A stretch of 64,000 nucleotides of DNA from Acidimicrobiaceae bacterium. GTDB taxonomy: Bacteria; Actinomycetota; Acidimicrobiia; Acidimicrobiales; Aldehydirespiratoraceae. Each line of letters opens with the position of its first letter. Position 1 is the stretch's first letter. The notes beneath the pieces are model-generated. The model saw only the letters and a program-made list of their open reading frames with translations, did not search any database and was not told the DNA's origin. The position numbers and the translations under genes were made by a program. Positions 53,198 through 62,939 of this stretch are shown here, piece after piece. Where the stretch lies: contig VXTM01000029.1 in NCBI GenBank assembly GCA_009837445.1, positions 62,001 through 126,000 of the forward strand, given 5' to 3'.

Positions 53198-54369
53198 CAG
53201 GCCGCGCTCCGTTCGGTGGCCGCGACCGCTCTCGTGCCCGCCTCGGCCAGCGAGTCGGCGGTTATAACTCCCACCTGGGCATCAGCCAGGATGCGCCGTC
53301 CCTCCGCGACGTTGGTGCCCGACAGCCGCACCACCACCGGAACCGAGGGATCAAGCTGCTGGAGGGCCTGGACCACGCCCTCGGCCACCCAGTCGCAGCG
53401 GTTGATGCCGGCGAAGATGTTCACCAGCACGGCCTCCACGTTCTCGTCGGACAGCACCAGCCGGAACGCCTTCAGCACGCGCTCTGGGGAGGCACCCCCG
53501 CCGATGTCGAGGAAGTTGGCCGGCTCGCCTCCCGCGTGCTTGATCATGTCCATGGTCGCCATGGCAAGACCGGCACCGTTGATGATGCAGCCGATGTTCC
53601 CTTCGAGCCCCACGTAGCTGAGTCCCCGGTCGACGGCCGTGCGCTCCCGGGGGTCCTCCTGGGACTTGTCCCGAAGCTCCGACACGTCCTGATGGCGGAA
53701 CAGGGCGTTGTCGTCGAAAGTCATCTTGGCGTCCAGCGCCACCAGGCGGCCGTCGGCGGTGACCGCCAGCGGGTTGATCTCCAGCATGGTGGCGTCGAGC
53801 TCACCGAAGATCCGGTAGCAGCCGGTCATCATCTGGACCGCTTGGGGCACGAGGCTCGCATCGAGCCCCACCGCGAAGGCAATCTCGCGGGCCTCGAACG
53901 CCTGGAGCCCGACGGCCGGCTCGACGTTGACGCGCACCACGGCTGCCGGGTCGCGGGCCGCGATCTCCTCGATGGCCATTCCGCCCTCGGCCGAGGCCAC
54001 CACCATCACCCGCTCGGCCGACCGGTCGAGCACGTACCCCAGATAGATCTCACTCACGGCCGATACGGCCGCCTCCACGTAGAGCCGGTACACGCCCCTG
54101 CCCCGCTCGCCGGTCTGGTTGGTCACCAGCCGCTTGCCGAGGAGGTCGTCGGCCGCCTCCCACACCTCGCGCTCGTCGCCGCAGAGCTTGATGCCGCCGG
54201 CCTGCCCCCGGGCCCCGGAGTGGATCTGAGCCTTGACCACCCACTGCTCCCCGCCGATCTCCGAAGCCCGGTAGGTGGCCTGCTCAGGGCTGTAGGCCAG
54301 GCCTCCCTCCGGTATGGCCACGCCGTAGTCGGCCAGTATGGCTTTGGCCTGGTACTCGTGAATCTCCAT
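53197..54369 (-). CDS. mtkA: Malate-CoA ligase (malate thiokinase), beta subunit
   Basis: 390 residues. ATP-grasp domain at the N-terminus ([38 protein letters not shown]) and the CoA-ligase domain at about 245-385 ([51 protein letters not shown]). AAGGAGGGG lies 5 bases before the ATG. It pairs with MtkB encoded immediately downstream, and is preceded by the frameshifted malyl-CoA lyase gene, the order mcl-mtkA-mtkB being consistent with one serine-cycle operon. Confidence 0.87.
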
Positions 54370-54396
54370 GAACGCCCCTCCTTGCGCGCTCCCGCT

Positions 54397-55340
54397 CTAT
54401 GGACCCCGAGATGCGATGGCCTCGGCCGTCTCGACGACGTTGCGGGCCATCCGGGCCGACGCGGCGTCGATCATTCGCCCGTCGAGCTGGGCCGCGCCGC
54501 GGCCGGCCGCGGCAGCCTCCTCCAGCGCCTGAAGCACCCGGCGGGCCTGATCCACCTCCGAGGGTGGTGGAGTGAACACGTCGTTGGCCAGGTCGACCTG
54601 CGAGGGGTGGATGGCCCACTTGCCGTCGTAGCCGAGGGCCGCGGCCCGGCGAGCGCCGGCCGTGAAGGAGTCCGGATCGCCGAAGTCCCCGAACGGCCCG
54701 TCGATGGCCCGCAGCCCGTTGGCCCGCAGGCCACCAGCAGGCGCGACAGCGCCGAGTGCCACTGGTCGCCCGGATAGTCGGGGTTGAGCCCCCCGATCGT
54801 GATGGTCCGGGCCCGGCACGAGGCCGCGTAGTCGGCCACGCCGAAGTGGAGCGCCTCCAGCCGGGAGCTCGAAGCAGCCACTGCCTCGACGTTGGCCATG
54901 CCCAGCGCGGTCTCGATCAGCGCCTCCACGCCGATGCGGTGGGTCAACCCCTCTGCCGTCTCGATCTGGGTCAGCAGGGCGTCCACGGTGTAGATGTCGC
55001 CGGGCACGCCCACCTTGGGGACGAGGATCGTGTCGACGTGCGCCCCGGCCCGCTCCACCACGTCGATGAGGTCGCGGTACATGTAGTGAGTGTCGAGCCC
55101 GTTGATCCGCACCGACACTGTCTTGCCAGCCCCTCGCCAATCGATGTCGCCCAGAGCGGCGATCACGTTGTGCCGGGCGGTTTCCTTCTCGTCGGGCGAC
55201 ACCGCGTCCTCAAGATCGAGGAACACATAGTCGGCCCGGCTCGCAGCCGCCTTCTCGAACAACTCGGGACGCGACCCGGGCACGGCCAGCTCGCTGCGGT
55301 GCAACCTGCGCCTCGCTTCGGTGATCTGGAGGTGACTCAT
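54397..55340 (-). pseudogene. mcl: Malyl-CoA/citramalyl-CoA lyase (HpcH/HpaI family), frameshifted
   Basis: Two frames together code one full CoA-ester lyase of about 315 residues. The N-terminal part runs from ATG 55340 (RSELAVPGSRPELFEKAA, DYVFLDLEDAVSPDEK, ILVPKVG, EALIETALG, HFGVADYAAS, PDYPGDQWHSALSRLLVAC). Near 54727-54730 the homology jumps frame and continues as RANGLRAIDGPFGDFGDPDSF, then GYDGKWAIHPSQVDLAND, ending at 54397. One missing C (minus strand TGCGGGCC where TGCCGGGCC would keep frame) explains it. Without the tail the enzyme would be incomplete. The intact partners mtkA and mtkB, and sga next door, make a sequencing or assembly error as likely as true gene decay. Function: malyl-CoA to acetyl-CoA plus glyoxylate. 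Confidence 0.85.
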
Positions 55341-55377
55341 TGGACTTCCCGCGAACTCTCTCTTGCGCCCTTGAGGA

Positions 55378-55423
55378 CCTAACCACTACTCTGATGGAAG
55401 GTATCACTAATACTATGGAAGGT
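55378..55423 (+). promoter_or_regulatory. Putative operator between mcl-mtk and sga
   Basis: In the 93-base divergent gap, ATGGAAGGT occurs twice, at 55394-55402 and 55415-55423, exactly 21 bases (two helical turns) apart, with GTATCACTAATAC between them. Just upstream is CCTAACCAC (55378-55386), found again 16 bases before the tmm start. Direct repeats with this phasing suit an activator such as a LysR or GntR-type protein (inference). Confidence 0.4.
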
Positions 55424-55433
55424 CAAGGGCGCG

Positions 55434-56540
55434 TTGCGGACTAAGACCCAGCACACCGAGCGGATCCTCATGGGCCCGGGCCCATCGAATCCCTACCCCG
55501 AGGTCATCGAGGCCTTCACCCGTCCGGTGATGGGTCACCTCGATGGCGAGTTCCTCGCGCTGCTCGACGAGACCTGCGACCGTCTGCGGGCCGTGTTCCG
55601 GACCGGCAACGCCCTCACCTTCCCGATATCGGGTACGGGCTCGGCGGGGATGGAGGCGGCCTTCGTGAACGTGATCTCCGGCGGCGACACCGTCGTGGTG
55701 GGGGTCAACGGCGTGTTCGGTGAGCGCATGTGCGACGTCGCCGGCCGGTGCGGAGCCAACGTCGTACGGGTGGACGCCGAATGGGGCACGCCGCTCGACC
55801 CGCAGCGAATCCTGGACGCCCACCCCGCCCCGGACGTGATCGCAGTGGTCCACGCGGAGACCTCCACCGGAGTGCGCAACGACCTAGCCGAACTGGGCTC
55901 GGCCAAGGGAGACGCCCTGCTTCTCGCCGACTGCGTCACCTCGCTCGGCGGCATCGACGTGCGCGTCGATGACTGGGCCGTCGACATCGCTTACAGCGGA
56001 ACCCAGAAGTGCCTGGGAGTGCCGCCGGGACTGGCACCGATCAGCGTCTCGCCCCGGGCGGTTGAACGACTGCGTTGCCAGCCATCGTCCTGGTACTTCG
56101 ACATGGGGATGATCGCCAACTACGTCTCCGGCGCGGGGGCGAGGGCCTACCACCACACCGCGCCGATCTCGATGATCTATGCGCTCCACGCAGGACTGGG
56201 CGTGGTGCTCGACGAAGGGCTCAATGCGGCCCACGCACGGCACCGGGAGTGCGGGGAGACTCTCCAAGCCGGACTCGAGGCCCGTGGACTCACGCTGCTG
56301 GCCCCCGCCGGTGCCCGCCTGCCTCAGCTCACCTCCGTTCGAGTGCCCGAGTGGCGGCTCCCAACCAACACGAGCGAGGCCGACATCCGTCGAACGTTGC
56401 TCGATTGCTACGGCATTGAGATCGGTGGCGGGCTGGGTGTCTTGGCGGGCAAGTGCTGGCGCATCGGTTGCATGGGCCACACCGCCCGAACTCGTAACGT
56501 GACTCTGATTCTGGCCGCTCTCGACGAGGTGCTGGCCTAG
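55434..56540 (+). CDS. sga: Serine-glyoxylate aminotransferase (class V aminotransferase)
   Basis: 368 residues, TTG start with AAGGG just upstream. Begins with the family pattern RILMGPGPSNPYPEVIEAFTRPVMGHLD; PLP-binding Lys192 in DIAYSGTQKCLGVPPGL; and GGGLGVLAGKCWRIGCMGH near the end, all typical of the SGA/AGXT group. It transfers the amino group of serine (or alanine) to glyoxylate, giving glycine and hydroxypyruvate, thereby recycling the C1 acceptor of the serine cycle. Divergent from the mcl-mtkA-mtkB genes and sharing their regulatory gap. Alanine-glyoxylate transaminase activity is also possible. Confidence 0.87.
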   Translation: MRTKTQHTERILMGPGPSNPYPEVIEAFTRPVMGHLDGEFLALLDETCDRLRAVFRTGNALTFPISGTGSAGMEAAFVNVISGGDTVVVGVNGVFGERMCDVAGRCGANVVRVDAEWGTPLDPQRILDAHPAPDVIAVVHAETSTGVRNDLAELGSAKGDALLLADCVTSLGGIDVRVDDWAVDIAYSGTQKCLGVPPGLAPISVSPRAVERLRCQPSSWYFDMGMIANYVSGAGARAYHHTAPISMIYALHAGLGVVLDEGLNAAHARHRECGETLQAGLEARGLTLLAPAGARLPQLTSVRVPEWRLPTNTSEADIRRTLLDCYGIEIGGGLGVLAGKCWRIGCMGHTARTRNVTLILAALDEVLA

Positions 56541-56603
56541 CGGCTAGCTTCGCTCCGCGCGGCGTGCGAGACTGCGCTAAGTTTTACTCTCACTATCGAT
56601 ACA

Positions 56604-56612
56604 CCTAACCAC
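56604..56612 (+). promoter_or_regulatory. CCTAACCAC element upstream of tmm, shared with the sga promoter
   Basis: The 9-mer CCTAACCAC lies 16 bases before the tmm ATG, preceded by TCACTATCGATAC, which resembles TCACTAATAC in the sga/mcl gap. Shared sequence in two short AT-rich gaps of an otherwise GC-rich island hints at a common regulator. Confidence 0.3.
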
Positions 56613-56627
56613 AGGGGGGATTCGATC

Positions 56628-57974
56628 ATGTCACGAGTAGCTGTCATCGGTGCCGGGCCGTGCGGGCTGTCGCAGCTGCACGCCTTCGCCAGCGATTCGG
56701 GGGCAGGCAGCCCGTCGGCACCCGAGATCGTCTGCTATGAGAAGCAGTCCGACTGGGGCGGGCTCTGGAACTACGACTGGCGCACCGGGCTCGACGAGCA
56801 CGGCGAGCCCTGCCACGCCAGCATGTACCGATACCTCTGGTCGAACGGCCCCAAGGAGTGCCTGGAGTTCGCCGACTACGGCTTCGAGGAGCACTTCGGC
56901 AAGCCCATCGCGTCGTTCCCACCCCGCGAGGTGCTGTACGACTACATCATCGGCCGGGCTACCCGCAGCGGCTTCCGCGACCAGATCCGGTTCAGCCACG
57001 CCGTGCGCCGTGTCAGCCGCTCAGCCAGCGGCGGTGGATTCACGGTCACAGCCCACGATCAGGCCAACGACGTCGACACCAGCGAGGACTTCGACTACGT
57101 GGTGGTGTCCACCGGGCACTTCTCCATTCCCAACATGCCCCACTACCCCGGCTACGAGGCCTTCGGCGGCACCCTGCTGCACGCCCACGACTTCCGCGAC
57201 GCAGTACAGTTCGCCGACCGGAACGTGCTCGTGATCGGGTCGAGCTACTCGGCCGAGGACATCGCCTCCCAGCTCTGGAAGTACGGGGCCCGCGCGGTGG
57301 TGTGCACGTCGCGCAGCGGCCCCATGGGCTTCGACTGGCCCGACGGCATCATCGAGAAGCCCATCCTGACCCATGTTGAGGGCCGCACCGTGCACTTCGC
57401 CGACGGCTCGACTACCGAGGTGGATGCCATCGTCTCGTGCACCGGCTACCTGCACCACTTCCCGTTCATCGACGACGAGCTGCGCCTGGTGACCGCCAAC
57501 CGCCTGGCCACGTCGATGCTGTACCGGGGCGTGGTGTTCCAGCCCGAGAACCGGATCCTGTACCTGGGGATGCAGGACCAGTGGTACACGTTCAATATGT
57601 TCGACGCGCAGGCCTGGTACGCCCGTGACGTGATCCTGGGCCGTATCGAGTTGCCCGACGCGGCCGAGCAGGCCCGCTGGATAGAGGCATCCCAGGCCGA
57701 GGAGGACGCGCTGGCTGACGACTACGCGTGCATCGACTTCCAGGGGGCCTACACCCAGGACCTGGTGGACCAGACCGACTACCCGGACTTCAACACGCCG
57801 CTGGTCAACAAGATGTTCTACGACTGGAAGAAGCACAAGAAGCAGTCGATCATCGGGTACCGCGACCACGGGCACACCTCGCCGCTGACGGGCACGGTGG
57901 CGCCCACCCACCACACGTCGTGGGAGGACGCGCTGGACGACTCGCTGGAGTCCTTCCTGGCCGACTCGGCCTGA
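56628..57974 (+). CDS. tmm: Trimethylamine monooxygenase (Tmm), flavin-containing monooxygenase
   Basis: 448 residues, ATG with AGGGGGG 9 bases upstream. FAD site VIGAGPCGLSQL at the N-terminus; NADPH site VIGSSYSAEDIASQ (about residue 206); FMO-type stretch LLHAHDFRD. Extended segments MYRYLWSNGPKECLEFADY, FGKPIASFPPREVL, MQDQWYTFNMFDAQAWYARDV and TGTVAPTHHTSWEDALDDSLE match, as I recall them, bacterial Tmm of Methylocella and marine bacteria nearly word for word. It oxidises trimethylamine to TMAO using NADPH and O2, feeding Tdm encoded upstream. It can also oxidise other tertiary amines and sulfides. Confidence 0.93.
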   Translation: MSRVAVIGAGPCGLSQLHAFASDSGAGSPSAPEIVCYEKQSDWGGLWNYDWRTGLDEHGEPCHASMYRYLWSNGPKECLEFADYGFEEHFGKPIASFPPREVLYDYIIGRATRSGFRDQIRFSHAVRRVSRSASGGGFTVTAHDQANDVDTSEDFDYVVVSTGHFSIPNMPHYPGYEAFGGTLLHAHDFRDAVQFADRNVLVIGSSYSAEDIASQLWKYGARAVVCTSRSGPMGFDWPDGIIEKPILTHVEGRTVHFADGSTTEVDAIVSCTGYLHHFPFIDDELRLVTANRLATSMLYRGVVFQPENRILYLGMQDQWYTFNMFDAQAWYARDVILGRIELPDAAEQARWIEASQAEEDALADDYACIDFQGAYTQDLVDQTDYPDFNTPLVNKMFYDWKKHKKQSIIGYRDHGHTSPLTGTVAPTHHTSWEDALDDSLESFLADSA

Positions 57975-57998
57975 CCCGCCGCCAGCGCCGGGGCCGCC

Positions 57999-59255
57999 AT
58001 GGACGATGTGATCATCGTCGGGGGCGGCATCGGCGGCCTGACGCTGGCCCTCATGCTGCACGAGCGGGGCATCAGTTGCCGCGTGTACGAGGCCGCGCCG
58101 CAGATCCAACCCATCGGCGTGGGAATCAGCCTGCTGCCCCATGCCAGCAAGGAACTCGGGCTCCTGGGTCTCACCGACGCGCTGAGCGAGGTGGCCGTGA
58201 CCACCCGGGAGTCGTGCTTCTTCAACCGGTTCGGGCAGTTCGTGTACTCCGAGCCCGTGGGCCGCTACGCCGGCTACGACTGGCCCCAGTTCCAGATCCA
58301 CCGGGGCGACCTCCAGCAGGTGCTCCACCGGGCCTACCTCGACCGGGTGGTCGATGGCGCAGAGCGGGTACTGACCGGTCACCGCTGCACCGGCGCCGGC
58401 TCGGACGCCCGGGGTGCGGTGGCCCATTTCGTCGACTCCAGCACCGGCGCAGCCCTGCCGCCGGCGCGGGGAGCGGCGGTGATCGGCTGCGACGGGATCC
58501 ACTCGGCGGTGCGGCGGCAGTTCTTCGGTGACGAGGGCCCGCCCGTCTACTCGGGTGTGAACATGTGGCGGGGCACCACCGTCTGGGAGCCGTTCCTCAG
58601 CGGGTCCACCTACCTGCGGGCCGGCTGGCTGACGGTGGGCAAGATGGTGATCTACCCGATCCGGCACAACGTCGACGGCCGGGGCCGGCAGCTGGTGAAC
58701 TGGGTGGCCGAGGTGCAGACCGACTCCTACAGCGAGCAGGACTGGAACCGGGTCGGCCGCCTCGAGGACTTCCACCACGTCTTCGCCGACTGGACCTTCG
58801 ACTGGCTCGACGTGGCCGGGCTGATCCGGGGCGCGGAGCAGATTCTGGAGTACCCGATGGTGGACCGTGATCCGCTGCCGAGATGGACCCACGACCGGGT
58901 GACCCTGCTGGGCGACGCCGCCCATCCCATGTACCCTCGGGGCTCCAACGGCGCCGGCCAGGCCATCCTCGATGCCCGGGCCCTGGCCGACTGCCTGCAG
59001 TCGGCCGGATCGATACCCGAAGCCTTGGAGTGCTACGAGGACCAGCGGCTCTCGGCCACGGCGGCGGTGGTGCAGGCCAGCCGGTCGGCACCACCCGACG
59101 TGATCCTCAAGACGGTCCACGAGCGCACCGGGAACCGGCCCTTCGAGCGCATCACCGATGTGATCTCCGCGGCCGAGATGGCGGCTCTGAACGACAGCTA
59201 CAAGCGGGTGGCCGGGTACCACCGCGAGTCCCTCTCCAGCCGCACCCACCCCTGA
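57999..59255 (+). CDS. FAD-dependent monooxygenase, salicylate-hydroxylase-like
   Basis: 418 residues of the group A flavoprotein monooxygenases. FAD-binding GGGIGGLTLALML near residue 8, the DG motif VIGCDGIHSAVR near 165, and the second FAD motif GDAAHPMYPRGSNGAGQAILDA near 306. It starts 24 bases after tmm and so is likely cotranscribed. The substrate is unknown; proximity suggests oxidation of an amine or of a cosubstrate in the same pathway, though most of this family act on aromatic rings. Confidence 0.85.
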   Translation: MDDVIIVGGGIGGLTLALMLHERGISCRVYEAAPQIQPIGVGISLLPHASKELGLLGLTDALSEVAVTTRESCFFNRFGQFVYSEPVGRYAGYDWPQFQIHRGDLQQVLHRAYLDRVVDGAERVLTGHRCTGAGSDARGAVAHFVDSSTGAALPPARGAAVIGCDGIHSAVRRQFFGDEGPPVYSGVNMWRGTTVWEPFLSGSTYLRAGWLTVGKMVIYPIRHNVDGRGRQLVNWVAEVQTDSYSEQDWNRVGRLEDFHHVFADWTFDWLDVAGLIRGAEQILEYPMVDRDPLPRWTHDRVTLLGDAAHPMYPRGSNGAGQAILDARALADCLQSAGSIPEALECYEDQRLSATAAVVQASRSAPPDVILKTVHERTGNRPFERITDVISAAEMAALNDSYKRVAGYHRESLSSRTHP

Positions 59256-59311
59256 ACCCACCGGCCGATCGGGATTTGGAACCATCGACGGGGCGTGGTT
59301 GGCTAGACCGC

Positions 59312-61498
59312 ATGCGTGCCGGTTCCCTTGAGATCGATCCTGCCCTCTACGAGTTCATCGCAGTCGAGGCCCTGCCGGGAACCGGCGTGCAGATCGACGA
59401 GTTCTGGAGCGCGCTCCAGTCAATCCTGGTCGACCTCGGTCCCCGCAACGCCGCTCTGCTAGCCCGGCGCGACGATCTGCAGTCCCAGATCGACGACTGG
59501 CATCGGGCGGCCCGCACCGAGGGCCGGGGCCACGACGGTGACGCCTACGCCAACTTCCTGCGCGACATCGGGTACCTGCGTTACATGGACGGCTCGGTCA
59601 CGGCCACGACGGCCAACGTTGATCCCGAGATCGCCGAGGTGGCCGGACCGCAGCTGGTGGTGCCCCTCGACAACGCCCGATACGCGCTGAATGCGGCCAA
59701 CGCCCGCTGGGGAAGCCTCTACGACGCGCTGTACGGGACCGATGTGATCAGCGAGTCGGACGGATGCAGCCGCGGAGGCGCCTACAACCCGATCAGGGGC
59801 GACCGGGTCGTCGCTTCGGGGCGGGAGTTCCTCGACACCCATTTCACCCTCGACTCGGCGAGCCACCTGTGGGCCACCGGGTACAGCGTGCGGGATGGAA
59901 CCCTGCAGGTGCGCAGCGGCGACGGCACCGTCAGCGCGCTGCTGCGCCCGGAGCAGTTCGTCGGCTACATCGGTGCCAGCGACGCTCCCACTTCAATCCT
60001 GCTCCGCAAGAACGGCCTGCACTGCGAGTTGCGCATCGACGCCGACCATCCCGTAGGACGGCGGGACCACGCCGGCGTCTTCGACATACGGCTCGAGTCC
60101 GCGATCACCACCATCATGGACTTCGAGGACTCCGTGTCGGCGGTGGACGCCGACGACAAGGTGTCGGTCTACCGGAACTGGCTCGGGCTAATGCGAGGCA
60201 GCCTGAAGACCACGTTCGTACGCGACGGGACGGCCGTGAACCGGTCGCTGAACGGTGATCGCAGCTTCACCGGCCCGGGCGGCGAGCCGCTGAAGCTGCC
60301 GGGCCGGTCACTGATGCTGGTCCGCAACGTGGGGCCCCACCTGAGCACCGACATGGTGACGCTCGACGGCGAGCCGGTGTGCGAGACCATGGTCGACGCC
60401 ATGGTGACTGCGCTGTGCGCCCTCCATGACTTGCGGGGCATGGGGCGGGTGGACGGCCAGTCCATCCGCAACTCGGCAGCGGGGTCGGTCTACATCGTCA
60501 AGCCCAAGATGCACGGCCCCGACGAGGTCGCGCTGGCCTGCGAGCTATTCAGCCGGGTGGAGGACGCCCTCGGCCTGGTGCAGCGCACCCTCAAGATGGG
60601 GATCATGGACGAGGAGCGCCGCACGTCGCTCGGCCTCAAGGAGTGCATCTGGAGAGCCCGCGACCGGGTGGTGTTCATCAACACCGGCTTCCTGGACCGC
60701 ACCGGCGACGAGATCCACACCGACATGGAGGCCGGACCGGTGATCCCCAAGGCCGAGATGAGGGCCGCGGCCTGGCTCGGCGCCTACGAGAACTCCAACG
60801 TCGACGCCGGGCTGGCCTGCGGCCTGCGGGGGCGGGCCCAGATCGGCAAGGGGATGTGGACCATGCCGGCCGAGATGGCGGCCATGGCCAAGGCCAAGAT
60901 CCAGCACCCGATCGCGGGGGCCAGCACTGCGTGGGTGCCGTCGCCCACCGCGGCGACGCTCCACGCCATGCACTACTTCCTGGTGGACGTGGCCGACCGC
61001 CAGCGTGACCTCACCGAGCGCACCCCGGCCCGCCTCGCCAGCCTCATTGAGATCCCGGTGTTGCCACCGGGCCGCGAGCTCGGTCCGGGCGAGATCCAGC
61101 GCGAGCTGGACAACAACGTCCAGGGCATCCTCGGATACCTGGTCCGCTGGGTGGGCCAGGGCGTGGGATGCTCTACCGTGCCCGACATCGGTGACACCGG
61201 GCTCATGGAGGATCTGGCCACCCTGCGCATCTCCAGCCAGCACATCGCCAACTGGCAGCACCATGGACTCATCTCCGCCGATCAGGTACGCGAGACGATG
61301 CGACGCATGGCCAACCTCGTCGACCAGCAGAACGCGGGTGACCCCGGCTACGAGCCCATGGCTCCCGAATACGACTCCAGCATCCCGTTCCAAGCGGCAC
61401 TGGAGCTCGTCTTCTCCGCTCGGGAGGAGCCCAACGGCTACACCGAGCGCGTACTCCGCTCCCACCGGCGAGCTGCTAAGTCCCTCTCAGGGAGCTGA
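59312..61498 (+). CDS. glcB: Malate synthase G
   Basis: 728 residues from ATG 59312, the usual length of the monomeric G isoform. Family stretches: TTIMDFEDSVSAVDADDKV (Mg-binding Asp/Glu), SLMLVRNVGPHL, VYIVKPKMHGPDE, RTSLGLKECIWRARDRVVFINTGFLDRTGDE, GRAQIGKGMW and EYDSSIPFQAALELVF. It condenses glyoxylate with acetyl-CoA to malate. In this island it could drain glyoxylate from the Mcl reaction and so return it to malate. It begins 56 bases after the flavoprotein gene. Confidence 0.93.
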   Translation: MRAGSLEIDPALYEFIAVEALPGTGVQIDEFWSALQSILVDLGPRNAALLARRDDLQSQIDDWHRAARTEGRGHDGDAYANFLRDIGYLRYMDGSVTATTANVDPEIAEVAGPQLVVPLDNARYALNAANARWGSLYDALYGTDVISESDGCSRGGAYNPIRGDRVVASGREFLDTHFTLDSASHLWATGYSVRDGTLQVRSGDGTVSALLRPEQFVGYIGASDAPTSILLRKNGLHCELRIDADHPVGRRDHAGVFDIRLESAITTIMDFEDSVSAVDADDKVSVYRNWLGLMRGSLKTTFVRDGTAVNRSLNGDRSFTGPGGEPLKLPGRSLMLVRNVGPHLSTDMVTLDGEPVCETMVDAMVTALCALHDLRGMGRVDGQSIRNSAAGSVYIVKPKMHGPDEVALACELFSRVEDALGLVQRTLKMGIMDEERRTSLGLKECIWRARDRVVFINTGFLDRTGDEIHTDMEAGPVIPKAEMRAAAWLGAYENSNVDAGLACGLRGRAQIGKGMWTMPAEMAAMAKAKIQHPIAGASTAWVPSPTAATLHAMHYFLVDVADRQRDLTERTPARLASLIEIPVLPPGRELGPGEIQRELDNNVQGILGYLVRWVGQGVGCSTVPDIGDTGLMEDLATLRISSQHIANWQHHGLISADQVRETMRRMANLVDQQNAGDPGYEPMAPEYDSSIPFQAALELVFSAREEPNGYTERVLRSHRRAAKSLSGS

Positions 61499-61519
61499 AC
61501 ACCGGTACCATCCGCGGCT

Positions 61520-62731
61520 ATGCGGACGCCGCCCGCCGAGGTCGATGTCATCGTGATAGGCGCCGGTGTGTCGGGCGCCAGCATCGGTTACCAGCTCGCC
61601 CGGCATTCTGACCTCCGGGTAGCTGTGGTCGACGCCCGCTCGCCCGTCGGGGGGATCTCGGGCCGAACCTTCGGCCAGATCCGTCAGCACTACTCGAACG
61701 AGCTCCTGGTGCGCATGGCGCTTAGGGGCTTCCATTGCCTCCGGAACTGGGACGCCGAGGTGGGTTACGGCGATCCCGGGTACGTCCGGTTCGGCTACAT
61801 GCTGATCGTCACCGCCGACCAGATCGACGGCTTGCGACGAAACGTCGAGCTGGGCCAGCGCCTGGGCGTGGACACCCGGGTCGTCGGCCCCGACGAGATA
61901 GCGGCCATCGAGCCGCTGGTTAATGCCGCCGGCCTGGCGGGCGGCGCCTACGAGCCGGAGGGCGGGTACATCGACGTCACGAAGATGGTGCTGAGCTGGC
62001 TCGGCGCCGCGACCGGGCACGGCGCGCGCGTGCTGACCCCGCTCGGAGTGCAGGAGATCCTCGTCACCGACGGAGCGGTGGCGGGAGTGGCCACCGACTC
62101 GGGAGAGATCAAGGCTCCGGTGGTCGTGGTGGCCACCGGGGCATGGGCGCCCGACCTGCTCGATCCGATCGGAGTGCGGCTTCCTATCGAGCGACGGCGC
62201 CTCGACATGGTCACGCTCGAGCAGGAGCCCGGGGCCCGCGCCCTGCATACCTGCATCACCGACGGCAACTCCAACCTGGTGATCCGCCCCGACATGGGTC
62301 GCCGCATCATCGCGGTGGCCTACCCGCCGGAGATGCCCGAGGTTGACGATCCGCTGGCTGACGCCCCGCCGGAGGCTCACCGTGAGCACTGGGTGCGCCT
62401 CGAGAAGGCGCTGTCGGAGCGGCTCCCGGCGCTGACCGTCGCCGGGATCGACTCGACCATCAGCGGGGCCTACGACATCACGCCGGACTACCACCCGATC
62501 CTGGGGTGGGCCTCCGAGCTCGCCGACGTCGCCGGGCTGTACCTCGCTGTCGGGCTGTCCGGGCACGGGCTCAAGCTGTCCCCGTGCATCGGCGAGGTCG
62601 TAGCCGCCCAGGTGCTCGGCGTCGAACAGGTCGGCAGCGCGCCCCGGATCGACGCCGGAGCGCTCAGACCGAGTCGGTTCGCCGACGGCGATCTGATGCA
62701 CCTAACCTACGGTCCGAGTGCCCGGGCCTAA
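61520..62731 (+). CDS. FAD-dependent oxidoreductase (DadA/sarcosine-oxidase-beta-like)
   Basis: 403 residues of the DAO family. FAD dinucleotide fold VIVIGAGVSGASIGYQLA near residue 10, SGRTFGQIRQHYSNEL, the middle substrate cap, and the C-terminal LAVGLSGHGLKLSPCIGEVVA. Members oxidise secondary or tertiary amino acids such as sarcosine, dimethylglycine and N-methylated amino acids, releasing formaldehyde or an imine. Its position 21 bases after malate synthase in a methylamine/C1 island favours a demethylating role (inference). Confidence 0.82.
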   Translation: MRTPPAEVDVIVIGAGVSGASIGYQLARHSDLRVAVVDARSPVGGISGRTFGQIRQHYSNELLVRMALRGFHCLRNWDAEVGYGDPGYVRFGYMLIVTADQIDGLRRNVELGQRLGVDTRVVGPDEIAAIEPLVNAAGLAGGAYEPEGGYIDVTKMVLSWLGAATGHGARVLTPLGVQEILVTDGAVAGVATDSGEIKAPVVVVATGAWAPDLLDPIGVRLPIERRRLDMVTLEQEPGARALHTCITDGNSNLVIRPDMGRRIIAVAYPPEMPEVDDPLADAPPEAHREHWVRLEKALSERLPALTVAGIDSTISGAYDITPDYHPILGWASELADVAGLYLAVGLSGHGLKLSPCIGEVVAAQVLGVEQVGSAPRIDAGALRPSRFADGDLMHLTYGPSARA

Positions 62732-62939
62732 GAGGCCGAGCGAATAGGCAAGCCGATGCGGTCCATACGGCGTGAGGCCGTGGCCCGAGCGGCCCGTGAG
62801 CGAAGCGAACAAGAGCGGGAGTGACGCCGTTGCGACGCGAGGGATTCCCGCCTATCCGCGCTTGCTCTGAGGTAGATTCCGATGGTCAGGTACAGTTGAG
62901 TCGGCTACAGGCGATCTTGCTGTCAGGGAGAGTTCACGA

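Noticed and set aside
62756-62824. 22-codon ORF (MRSIRREAVARAARERSEQERE) in the gap before the STAS gene
   Set aside because: No ribosome site, low-complexity Arg/Glu/Ala content, no supporting context.
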